Shown: positions 26,450 through 37,372 of the stretch, one piece after another
Layout of the letters: each line of letters begins with the position of its first letter
Numbering within the stretch: the stretch's first letter is position 1
Source: CAXSBR01 sp964252015
Lineage (GTDB): Bacteria; Actinomycetota; Actinomycetes; Mycobacteriales; Jatrophihabitantaceae
Direction: 5' to 3'
Assembly (NCBI GenBank): GCA_964252015.1
Contig: CAXULW010000002.1
Coordinates: 62,001-126,000 of the forward strand
DNA length: 64,000 nt
Position numbers and translations under genes: made by a program
The notes under the pieces: model-generated
What the model saw: the letters and a program-made list of their open reading frames with translations, nothing else
Databases searched by the model: none
What the model was told of the DNA's origin: nothing

Positions 26450-27796
26450 ATGCGCGGCCCTTCCCTGCTACCCCCCTGGCGTCGGGAGGCGTTGCGAACC
26501 ACGCTGTGGTTCGTGCCGCTCATTCTGCTGGTGGCCGCCGTCGGCCTCTTTCTGATTACCTACGCCGTTGACCACCACGTCTATCAGCATCGGGAAACCC
26601 TGCCTTCGTGGGTACAGATCGAAAGCGCGGACGGGGCCCGTCAGTTATTGAGCGCTTTGGCCGCCGGTATCATCACCGTGCTCGGCGTGATCTTCTCGGT
26701 GACGATCGTCGCCCTGACGCTGGCTTCGCAGCAGTTCGGGCCGCGAATGCTGCGCAACTTCATTCGCGATCTCGGCACGCAGCTCACTCTCGGTGCATTC
26801 GTTGCGACGTTCGTGTACGCAATCCTCACGCTGGGAGCGATCGGGGGCGGCAACCAGGCCGACACCTTTGTCCCGCAAATCTCGGTGACCGTCGCTTTGG
26901 CTCTGGTCTTTGCGAATGTGTTGACGCTGATCTACTTCATTCATCACATCACCGTGTCCATTCAATTGCCCGTCGTCATCTCCTCCATCGCGGCCAACCT
27001 GGCCCGCGCTATCGACAGCCAATTCCCGGACGACCACGCCGCGCGACATCCGCCGGTATTCCCGACCGGGCGGACCACGGCCCAGCTCCGCGACCTGCTG
27101 GCCGAGGAGGGCTCCCAGGTCACCGCCGTCCGCAGCGGCTACCTGCAGTTCGTCGGCTATTCCACCCTGGTGCACATCGCCGCGAAACACGGCGCCGTGG
27201 TGCAGCTTCTTCATCGTCCCGGGCATTTCGTCACCCAGGGGCTGCCGCTGGCCCGGGTCTGGCCACCCGCGACCGCATCCGACATGCTGGCCGCGCTGGC
27301 CCGCGCCCACGTGACCGGCCCGCACCGCACCCTGGACCAAGATCCCGTCTTTGCCATCGATCAGCTGGTCGAGATCGCCATCCGCGCCCTGTCCCCGGCG
27401 GTCAATGACACCTTCACCGCGCTGACCTGTATCGACTGGCTGGCCGACGGCTTGTGCACCGCGTCTCAACGCACCTTGCCCGACGGGGTGCACCGGGATG
27501 CGGCCGGTGCGATCCGGGTGATCGAGCTCGGCCCGAACTACGCCCGGATGGTCGACCGGGCGTACGACAAGATCCGTCAGGCCGGCGCGGACATGCCCGC
27601 CGTCGCGATCCGACTCATGGAGAGCCTCGGCAAGGTCCTCGCCTACACCGCCACCGACGACCAACGGGCGGTGCTACAACGCCAGGCCCAGATGATCTGG
27701 CGCACCGGCGAGCGGGAAATCCGCGAGCCCGCCGACCTCGAGGAGATCCGTCGACGCTACCAACCGATCATGGTTGGGGTAACGGGGGTCAACTGA
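26450..27796 (+). CDS. DUF2254 family membrane protein
   Basis: The 448-residue protein has about four N-terminal membrane segments within residues 18-165 and a cytoplasmic C-terminal region. The family signature ITVLGVIFSVTIVALTLASQQFGPRMLRNF is present near residues 76-105, as are DPVFAIDQLVEIAIRALSPAVNDTFTA and a C-terminal HVTGPHRTL-type region. ATG at 26450 has GGGAGG close upstream. DUF2254 proteins are predicted inner-membrane proteins of unknown function. Its place directly after kdpA2, with a 35-bp gap, suggests membership of the potassium operon. Confidence 0.85.
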   Translation: MRGPSLLPPWRREALRTTLWFVPLILLVAAVGLFLITYAVDHHVYQHRETLPSWVQIESADGARQLLSALAAGIITVLGVIFSVTIVALTLASQQFGPRMLRNFIRDLGTQLTLGAFVATFVYAILTLGAIGGGNQADTFVPQISVTVALALVFANVLTLIYFIHHITVSIQLPVVISSIAANLARAIDSQFPDDHAARHPPVFPTGRTTAQLRDLLAEEGSQVTAVRSGYLQFVGYSTLVHIAAKHGAVVQLLHRPGHFVTQGLPLARVWPPATASDMLAALARAHVTGPHRTLDQDPVFAIDQLVEIAIRALSPAVNDTFTALTCIDWLADGLCTASQRTLPDGVHRDAAGAIRVIELGPNYARMVDRAYDKIRQAGADMPAVAIRLMESLGKVLAYTATDDQRAVLQRQAQMIWRTGEREIREPADLEEIRRRYQPIMVGVTGVN

Positions 27797-27845
27797 AACC
27801 AACCGGGACCGTTGGTCCACGGGGGTTGGCCGACGGGGGTTCGGG

Positions 27846-28832
27846 TCACTCGTCGTCGGCCAGCATGTCGACGGTGACCGCCGCCTCAGTGTTGGGGATG
27901 CCGAGCTCGACGGCGCGCTTGTCGGCCATGGCCAGCAACCGGCGGATGCGCCCGGCGATGGCGTCCTTGGTCATCGGCGGGTCCGACAGCGCGCCCAGCT
28001 CCTCCAACGAGGCCTGCTTGTGCTCGATGCGCAACCGCCCGGCCTGCTGCAGGTGTTCCGGGATGGTGTCGGCCAGGATGTCCATCGCCCGCTCCACCCG
28101 GGCGCCCGCGGCGACCGCGGCGCGGGCCGAGCGACGCAGGTTGGCGTCGTCGAAGTTCGCCAGGCGGTTCGCGGTGGCGCGCACCTCGCGACGCATCCGG
28201 CGCTCCTCCCAGGCCAGCACGGTTTCGTGCGCACCGAGACGGGTGAGCAGGGCGCCGATGGCGTCGCCGTCGCGGATGACCACCCGGTCGGCGCCGCGCA
28301 CCTCGCGGGACTTGGCCGAGATGCCGAGCCGACGGCCGGTTCCGACCAGCGCGAGTGCGGCCTCACCCGACGGGCAGGTGATCTCCAGCGAACCGGCCCG
28401 CCCGGGTTCGGTCAGCGACCCGTGGGCCAGGAAGGCGCCGCGCCAGGCCGCTTCGGCGTCGGCGACCCCGCCGGCGACGACGTGTTGGGGCAGGCCGCGC
28501 ACCGGGCGTCCGCGCAGGTCGACCAGGCCGGCCTGGCGGGCCAGGCCCTCACCGTCCTTGGTCACCCGGACCAGGAACCGGCTGGATTTACGCAGCCCAC
28601 CGGCGGCGACGACGTGCACCTGTGACGCGTGGCCGAACACGTCGCCGATCTCCTTGCGCAGCCGCCGCGCGACCGAGCCGGTGTCCAGTTCGGCTTCGAT
28701 GACGATGTGCCCGCCGATCAGGTGCAGTGCCCCCGCGAACCGCAGCATGGTTGCGATTTCGGCCTTGCGGGCCGACACCCGGGTCACGGTCACTCGGCTG
28801 AGCTCGTCCTTCACTGCGGCGGTCATCGCCAT
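27846..28832 (-). CDS. whiA: DNA-binding regulator WhiA
   Basis: WhiA has a degenerate LAGLIDADG homing-endonuclease domain and a C-terminal helix-turn-helix. It controls sporulation septation in Streptomyces and division-related genes in other Gram-positives. The 328-residue protein starts MAMTAAVKDELSRV at 28832, supported by GAGAGGA upstream. The C-terminal HTH lies around SLEELGALSDPPMTKDAIAGRIRR. It follows yvcK by 19 bp as the last gene of uvrC-rapZ-yvcK-whiA. Its 3' end converges on the DUF2254 gene with 49 bp between. Confidence 0.96.
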   Translation of the reverse strand: MAMTAAVKDELSRVTVTRVSARKAEIATMLRFAGALHLIGGHIVIEAELDTGSVARRLRKEIGDVFGHASQVHVVAAGGLRKSSRFLVRVTKDGEGLARQAGLVDLRGRPVRGLPQHVVAGGVADAEAAWRGAFLAHGSLTEPGRAGSLEITCPSGEAALALVGTGRRLGISAKSREVRGADRVVIRDGDAIGALLTRLGAHETVLAWEERRMRREVRATANRLANFDDANLRRSARAAVAAGARVERAMDILADTIPEHLQQAGRLRIEHKQASLEELGALSDPPMTKDAIAGRIRRLLAMADKRAVELGIPNTEAAVTVDMLADDE

Positions 28833-28851
28833 GCCGGCGTTCCTCTCCACT

Positions 28852-30075
28852 TCATCGGCGGGCCCCCGTGTTCCCCGGCGCCGGCCGCGGCGCGAGCCGG
28901 GCCGGCACGTCGTGCTCGATCGGGTCGGGCTGGATCTGATCCGGGTCGTGCGACGTCAGATTCGGGTCCGGCCGGATGAGGTCCGGGTCAGCCGGGGTGG
29001 CCAGCGCCGCCGGTTCCGGCGCCCGCTCCAGGGCCTTCCGCATCGCCGCGGCCAGCGCCTCGGGCTGGTGCCGGTCGTCGCGGTCGGGTTCGCACAGGTC
29101 GGCCAGGATCAGCACGGCCCCGAGCCCGGCCGCGGCCCGGGTCAGCTCGATGGTGCCCCGATCGGAGGCGTCCGGCGACGACGTCGAGTGGTTCTCGTCG
29201 GCGATCACCGCGTCCACCCGCAGGTCGGGGCAGTACCGCCGCAACACGTGCAGGTACTCGGCCGGGGAGAACCCGTCGGTCTCACCGGGCTGGGGAACCA
29301 GGTTCAACGTAACTACGACGCGACCCCGCGTCTCGACCACCGCCCGGGCCAGCTCGGGCAGGAGCAGGTGCGGCAGCACCGAGGTGAACCAGGAGCCGGG
29401 GCCGAGCACGACCACGTCGGCGGCTCGGACCGCGTCCGTGGCGGCGCGGCAGGCGGGCGCGTCGGCCGGGCGGATGGCGATCTCGCGGACCCGCCCGGGT
29501 GAGCTGGCGATGGCCGACTGGCCACGGATGCGTCGCCCGCGCACCGGATCGTCGCGGTCGTGCGGTTCGATCGTGGCCACCAGGTCGAGCGGCACCTCGC
29601 TCATGGGCAGCACCCGTCCCACCGCACCGAGGCTGCGGCCCAGGAAGTCCAGCGCGGCGACGGGATCACCCACCCGCTCGAACAGACCGGTGAGGACGAG
29701 GTTTCCGACGGAGTGCCCGGCCAACACCCCGGTCCCGCCGAGGCGGTGCTGGTACAGCTCGGCCCATTCCCGATCCTGGCCGGTGGGGCCGGACAGGGCG
29801 GCCAGCGCCATCCGCAGGTCACCGGGTGGCAGCACGTCGAACTCGCGCCGGATCCGACCGGACGAGCCCCCGTCGTCGGCCACCGTGACGACCGCGGTCA
29901 GGTCGGTGGTGACGCCGCGCAGGGCGGTGAGCATGGTGTACAGCCCGTGTCCGCCGCCGAGGGCCACGAACTTCACCGCGCCGATCTTTGAGGCGCCGAC
30001 GTCGAGCGCGCTCATCTTTGAGGCGCCGATGTCGAGCGCGCTCATCTTTGAGGCGCCGATGTCGAGCGCGCTCAC
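28852..30075 (-). CDS. yvcK: YvcK/GlmR family UDP-sugar-binding protein (CofD-like fold)
   Basis: YvcK (GlmR) binds UDP-GlcNAc and links central carbon flow to cell wall precursor supply. The 407-residue protein has the glycine-rich motif VALGGGHGLYTMLTALR, then VVTVADDGGSSGRIRREF near residue 65, and GHSVGNLVLTGLFE near residue 120. The N-terminus is odd: MSALDIGASK occurs three times in tandem before the conserved domain, with in-frame starts at 30075 (GTG), 30045 (ATG) and 30015 (ATG). The GTG overlaps the rapZ stop. The Asp/Pro-rich C-terminal tail is variable. Confidence 0.94.
   Translation of the reverse strand: MSALDIGASKMSALDIGASKMSALDVGASKIGAVKFVALGGGHGLYTMLTALRGVTTDLTAVVTVADDGGSSGRIRREFDVLPPGDLRMALAALSGPTGQDREWAELYQHRLGGTGVLAGHSVGNLVLTGLFERVGDPVAALDFLGRSLGAVGRVLPMSEVPLDLVATIEPHDRDDPVRGRRIRGQSAIASSPGRVREIAIRPADAPACRAATDAVRAADVVVLGPGSWFTSVLPHLLLPELARAVVETRGRVVVTLNLVPQPGETDGFSPAEYLHVLRRYCPDLRVDAVIADENHSTSSPDASDRGTIELTRAAAGLGAVLILADLCEPDRDDRHQPEALAAAMRKALERAPEPAALATPADPDLIRPDPNLTSHDPDQIQPDPIEHDVPARLAPRPAPGNTGARR
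29986..30075 (-). repeat. 30-bp tandem repeat x3 containing the yvcK start codon
   Basis: Three 30-bp units (29986-30015, 30016-30045, 30046-30075) are identical except for one silent or Ile/Val-changing base and the ATG/GTG at each unit start. Each unit brings an in-frame start codon, so gain or loss of a unit keeps yvcK readable. No other gene in the window repeats its own start. Confidence 0.95.
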
Positions 30076-31010
30076 TCCCGCCCCAGATCCCGGTGCATGA
30101 CGGTGGTGTGCACGCCCATGCTCCGTAGCCGCTCGGCCAGCACTTCCGAGATGGCGACCGAACGGTGCTTGCCGCCGGTGCAGCCGATGGCCAGGGTCAG
30201 GAAGTGCTTGCCCTCCCGGCGGTAGCCGGCGCCGATCGTGCGCAGCAGTTCGGTGTACAGGTCGAGGAACACGTCGGCACCCTGCTGGGCCATCACGTAG
30301 CCGCTGACCTGGGGGTCGAGCCCGGTCTGCTCGCGCAGCTCGGGAATCCAGAACGGATTGGGCAGGAACCGCACGTCGGCGACCATGTCCGCATCGACCG
30401 GCAGGCCGTACTTGAACCCGAACGACAGCACCGTCGCCCGCAACCGGGCCGCTTGGGACGCCTCGCTGACGAAGGTCTGCTCGATGGCCCGGCGCAGCTG
30501 GTGCACGGAGCGGTCCGAGGTGTCGAGCACCAGGTCAGCGGTCTCGCGCAGCGGCGCCAGGAGCCGCCGCTCCGCCGTGATCCCGTCGATGAGCCGGCCC
30601 CCGCCCTGGAGCGGATGCTCGCGGCGGACGCTTTCGTAGCGCCGCACCAGGACCCCGTCCGAGGCCTCCAGAAACAGCACCCGGGGCGCCAGGCCGCGCG
30701 AGGCCAGGTCCTCGATCGTGCCGCGCAGATCGGAGGAGAACGCGCGGCTGCGCACGTCCATGACCACGGCGATCTTGGTGACGGCACCGTGGCTGCGGCT
30801 GCCCAGGTCGACCATGGTGGCGATGAGCTCGGGCGGCAGGTTGTCGACGACGAAGTAGCCGAGGTCCTCCAGGCACTTGGCCGCGGTGCTGCGTCCCGCG
30901 CCCGACAGCCCGGTGACGACGATGATCTGCAACGCACCCTGGGGTGCCCCGGTCTCCGTTTCTCCCGGCTCCGGTTCCGCCCGGCCCGCGTCGGATCCGA
31001 CCGCGCTCAC
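30072..31010 (-). CDS. rapZ: RNase adapter/nucleotide-binding protein RapZ
   Basis: RapZ binds nucleotides, and in E. coli it delivers the small RNA GlmZ to RNase E to control glucosamine-6-phosphate synthesis. The actinobacterial role is less clear. The 312-residue protein has a Walker A-like VVTGLSGAGRSTAAKCLEDLGY, NLPPELI, and the conserved C-terminal GCTGGKHRSVAISE. The first 25 residues are a variable acidic extension. It overlaps uvrC upstream and yvcK downstream by four bases each. Confidence 0.95.
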   Translation of the reverse strand: MSAVGSDAGRAEPEPGETETGAPQGALQIIVVTGLSGAGRSTAAKCLEDLGYFVVDNLPPELIATMVDLGSRSHGAVTKIAVVMDVRSRAFSSDLRGTIEDLASRGLAPRVLFLEASDGVLVRRYESVRREHPLQGGGRLIDGITAERRLLAPLRETADLVLDTSDRSVHQLRRAIEQTFVSEASQAARLRATVLSFGFKYGLPVDADMVADVRFLPNPFWIPELREQTGLDPQVSGYVMAQQGADVFLDLYTELLRTIGAGYRREGKHFLTLAIGCTGGKHRSVAISEVLAERLRSMGVHTTVMHRDLGRE

Positions 31011-33121
31011 GCGCGCACCTCGGCGCCGGCCTCTACCACTTCACCGGTGGCGGTGTTGATCGCGGGCTCGGGCTGGCGGTCGTCGCCGCGCACCGCAGCC
31101 TGGATGGCCGCGGCCGTCGCCCGGCCGATCCCGGGCACGGCCATGATCTCGTCGATGTCGGCGCGCCGGAGCCGGGCCAGGGAGCCGAAGCGGGTCATCA
31201 GGGCCTTGCGCCGTTGCGCGCCCAGGCCGGGCACCCCGTCCAGCGCCGAGACCACCATGGACTTGGAGCGCTTCTGGCGGTGGTAGGTGATGGCGAAGCG
31301 GTGGGCCTCGTCGCGCACGCGTTGCAGCAGGTACAGCGCCTCCGACGTGCGCGGCAGGATCAGCGGGTACTCCTCCCCCGGCACCCAGACCTCCTCGAGC
31401 CGCTTGGCCAGACCGACGACGGCGACGTCGCTGATGCCGAGGTCGTCGAGCACGGCCTGGGCCGCGTTGGCCTGGGGCTGGCCGCCGTCGACGACGACGA
31501 GGTTGGGCGGGTAGGCGAAGCGCCGGCTGACCGCGTCGGCCATTGGTTTGTGAGGTTGAGCCCCGTCGACCTCTTCGCCGGCCACCCCCAGCGGCGCCGA
31601 TTCGCCGACCGCGCCGGTCAATGTGTCCAGGTAGCGGGCGAAGCGGCGCCGGACGGTCTCCGCGATCCAGTCGGTGTCACCGCCGGTCTCGCGCATGGCG
31701 AAGCGGCGGTACTCGCTCTTGCGGGCCAGGCCGTCCTCGAACACGACCATGCTGGCCACCACGTCGGTGCCCTGGTTGTGGCTGATGTCGAAGCATTCGA
31801 TCCGCAACGGCGCCTCGACCAGCGACAGCTGCTCCTGCAGTTCGCTGATGGCTTGGCTCCGTGCGGTCAGGTCGGACGCCCGCTTGAGCTTGTGCTGGGC
31901 GAAGGACTGGCTGGCGTTGCGGGCCACGGTCTCCATGAGCGCCCGCTTGTCACCGCGCTGGGGCACCCGCATCGTCACCCGGCCACCGCGCCGTTCGCTG
32001 AGCCATTCGCACAGCACGTCGGTGTCCGCCGGCAACTCGGGCACCAGGATCTCGCGCGGGATCGAGTTCCCGCCGCCGTCGACACCTCCGCCGTCAAGAT
32101 CTCCGCCGTCAAGATCGCTCTGCTCGCCGTAGAACTGGGTGACGAACTGCTCCACCAGCGCAGCGGTGCTGGCCTCGTCACCCTCAGAATCGCCGCCCTC
32201 AGCATCGACGAAGGCGGCCTTGTCGATCGTCCAACCGCGCTGGCCGCGGACCCGGCCGCCGCGCACGTGGAACACCTGCACCGCGGCTTCCAGCTCGTCC
32301 TGGGCGAAGGCGACCACGTCGGCGTCCGTGCCGTCACCGAACACCACGGCCTGCTTCTCCATGGCCCGCCGCAGCGCGCCGACGTCGTCACGCAACCGGG
32401 CCGCGCGCTCGAAGTCGAGCTGGGCGGCGCTGGCCGTCATCTCCTTCTCCAGCCGGCGGATCAACGTGTCGGTCTGCCCGGCCATGAAGTCGCAGAAATC
32501 GTCGACGATGGAACGGTGCTCCTCGGCGCTCACCCGGCCGACACACGGCGCGCTGCACTTGCCGATGTAGCCGAGCAGGCACGGCCGGCCGACCTGGTTG
32601 GCCCGTTTGAACACGCCGGCCGAGCAGGTCCGGGCCGGGAACACCCGCAACAGCAGGTCGAGCGTCTCGCGGATGGCCCAGGCGTGGGCGTAGGGGCCGA
32701 AGTAGCGCACGCCCTTCTTCTTCGGCCCGCGCATCACCTGCAGCCGCGGGTACCGCTCGTACAGCGTCACCGCCAGCGACGGGTAGGACTTGTCGTCGCG
32801 ATAACGGACGTTGAAGCGCGGGTCGAACTCCTTGATCCAGTTGTATTCGAGCTGGAGGGCCTCGACCTCGGTGCTGACCGTCGTCCACTCGACGCCGGCC
32901 GCGCTCGTCACCATCTGACGAGTGCGTGGATGCAGCGCGGACAGGTCGGCGAAATAGGAGTTCAGGCGCTGGCGCAGGCTCTTGGCCTTGCCCACGTAGA
33001 TGACCCGGCCGCGTTCGTCGCGGAAGCGGTAGACCCCGGGCTCCACCGGAATCGTGCCCGTCGCCGGGCGGTAAGTCGACGGGTCCGGCACGGGAATCAG
33101 CCTAGTCGCGAGGGGCGACAC
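31007..33121 (-). CDS. uvrC: Excinuclease ABC subunit C
   Basis: UvrC makes both incisions in nucleotide excision repair. The protein has a GIY-YIG domain at the N-terminus (VYRFRDERGRVIYVGKAKSL), a UvrB-binding (UVR) motif near residue 215, the RNase H-like domain (RIECFDISHNQGTD, VVDGGQPQ) and a C-terminal helix-hairpin-helix pair (LDGVPGLGAQRR, IMAVPGIGRATA). A short Asp/Gly-rich insert (DLDGGDLDGGGVDGGG) sits near residue 345. A GTG at 33091 (VPDPSTYRPA) is an equally good start. UvrA and UvrB are encoded within 25 kb. Confidence 0.96.
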   Translation of the reverse strand: MSPLATRLIPVPDPSTYRPATGTIPVEPGVYRFRDERGRVIYVGKAKSLRQRLNSYFADLSALHPRTRQMVTSAAGVEWTTVSTEVEALQLEYNWIKEFDPRFNVRYRDDKSYPSLAVTLYERYPRLQVMRGPKKKGVRYFGPYAHAWAIRETLDLLLRVFPARTCSAGVFKRANQVGRPCLLGYIGKCSAPCVGRVSAEEHRSIVDDFCDFMAGQTDTLIRRLEKEMTASAAQLDFERAARLRDDVGALRRAMEKQAVVFGDGTDADVVAFAQDELEAAVQVFHVRGGRVRGQRGWTIDKAAFVDAEGGDSEGDEASTAALVEQFVTQFYGEQSDLDGGDLDGGGVDGGGNSIPREILVPELPADTDVLCEWLSERRGGRVTMRVPQRGDKRALMETVARNASQSFAQHKLKRASDLTARSQAISELQEQLSLVEAPLRIECFDISHNQGTDVVASMVVFEDGLARKSEYRRFAMRETGGDTDWIAETVRRRFARYLDTLTGAVGESAPLGVAGEEVDGAQPHKPMADAVSRRFAYPPNLVVVDGGQPQANAAQAVLDDLGISDVAVVGLAKRLEEVWVPGEEYPLILPRTSEALYLLQRVRDEAHRFAITYHRQKRSKSMVVSALDGVPGLGAQRRKALMTRFGSLARLRRADIDEIMAVPGIGRATAAAIQAAVRGDDRQPEPAINTATGEVVEAGAEVRA

Positions 33122-33132
33122 TCCCGGGCGGG

Positions 33133-33180
33133 CTTCTGGTGGCAGATGACCCGGTTTGGTGGGTCAGTGGCCACCGGAAG
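33133..33180. terminator. Degenerate palindrome of family A at the add/uvrC junction
   Basis: The arms 33133-33152 and 33161-33180 pair at 16 of 20 positions around an 8-base loop. The sequence (CTTCTGGTGGCAGATGACCC and its partner) resembles the elements at 9902, 44785 and 54021. The right arm covers the last codons and stop of the add gene (33164-33166). Here the flanking genes run in the same direction, so it could end add transcription before uvrC. Confidence 0.65.
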
Positions 33181-34201
33181 TCGGGGTTTTGGCCACGTAG
33201 TCGTCGATCTCGCGGAGGATGGCGGCGCGGCGGGAGTCGTCGGCGAAGCTCTGGCGGACCGCAGCGCGGGCCAGGTCGGCCACGCCGCGCCGGTCGAGCG
33301 CGAGCAGATCGGCGGCGATCGCGTACTCCCGGTTGAGCGTGGTCGAGAACATGGGCGGGTCGTCGGAATTGATGCTCACGCCGACGCCGGCGGCCACCAG
33401 GATCGGCAACGGGTGCGCGGCCAACGACGGCACCGACCGGGTGCGCACGTTGGACGTGGGGCACACCTCGAGCGCGACACCCTCGTCGATCAACCGTTGC
33501 ATCAGCCCGGGATCGCGGGCGGCGGCGATGCCGTGTCCGATCCGTTCCGCGGCCAGGTGGTCGAGCGCGGCGCGGATCGATTCCGGTCCGGTGGATTCCC
33601 CGGCGTGCGGGACGCTGTGCAGCCCCGCGGCGCGGGCCCGGGCGAAGTGCGCCGCGAACGCCTCCCGCGGCACGCCGAGCTCGGGACCGCCCAGCCCGAA
33701 GCTGACCAGCCCGGCCGGTTGCTGCTCCAGGGCGACGGCCAGGGTCACGTCGGCGGCAGCCACACCCGCTTCGCCGGGGATGTCGAAGCACCAGCGCAAC
33801 TCCACGCCGTGCTCGGCCTGGACGGCGCGGCGGGCGTCCTCGATCGCGGCGCAGAAATCCGGCGCTGCGATGCCGCGCACGACCGAGGAGTACGGCGTCA
33901 CCGTCAGCTCGGCGTACCGCACGTTCTGGGCGCCCAGGTCACGGCCGACCTCGTAGGTCAGCGTGCGGACGTCGTCGGCGTCGCGGATGAGGTCGACCAC
34001 GGACAGGTAGACGGTGATGAAATGCCGGAAGTCGGTGAACGTGAAGTAGTCGGCCAGCAGCTCCGGATCGGCCGGCACCGGCGTCGACCCCTCGTGCCGC
34101 GCCGCCAGTGCGGACACCGCCCGCGGGGACGCCGACCCGACGTGGTGGACGTGCAGCTCGACCTTGGGCAGGCCGGCGATGAATCCGTTCAGTCCGGTCA
34201 C
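33164..34201 (-). CDS. Adenosine deaminase family hydrolase (possibly aminodeoxyfutalosine deaminase)
   Basis: A zinc-dependent amidohydrolase-fold deaminase. The 345-residue protein starts at GTG 34201 and shows the metal-binding HxH (KVELHVHHVGSASP), the catalytic HAGE (SVPHAGESTGPESI), ERIGHG, and the terminal Asp pair SINSDDPPMF. The classical HxHLDG reads HVHHVGSAS here, typical of an actinobacterial subgroup. Some ADA-family proteins deaminate aminodeoxyfutalosine in the menaquinone futalosine pathway rather than adenosine, so the substrate is uncertain. Its 3' end carries a family A palindrome. Confidence 0.85.
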   Translation of the reverse strand: MTGLNGFIAGLPKVELHVHHVGSASPRAVSALAARHEGSTPVPADPELLADYFTFTDFRHFITVYLSVVDLIRDADDVRTLTYEVGRDLGAQNVRYAELTVTPYSSVVRGIAAPDFCAAIEDARRAVQAEHGVELRWCFDIPGEAGVAAADVTLAVALEQQPAGLVSFGLGGPELGVPREAFAAHFARARAAGLHSVPHAGESTGPESIRAALDHLAAERIGHGIAAARDPGLMQRLIDEGVALEVCPTSNVRTRSVPSLAAHPLPILVAAGVGVSINSDDPPMFSTTLNREYAIAADLLALDRRGVADLARAAVRQSFADDSRRAAILREIDDYVAKTPTSGGH

Positions 34202-34245
34202 GGGGCCCGATTCTGCCCGGTGCACCGATCCAACCGGGGCGACGC

Positions 34246-37209
<2,964 letters not shown>

Positions 37210-37372
37210 GAAGAGGATCTCCCGGCTTTTCCTGGCGGACGGACGCCCGACGCGCACCTGAGGTACGGCGCGTACCTGGGGTGACCCGAGCTTAACGGCG
37301 GGGTCCGACAACGAACGTTGCTGGCCTAACACGGCCGAGCCTGGGGATCATCCGGAGCCCGCGTCGCGTGCC

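Noticed and set aside
28976..30100. Plus-strand frame opposite yvcK with repeated IFEAP segments
   Set aside because: The repeats are the antisense of the 30-bp start-codon repeat of yvcK; there is no independent gene evidence.
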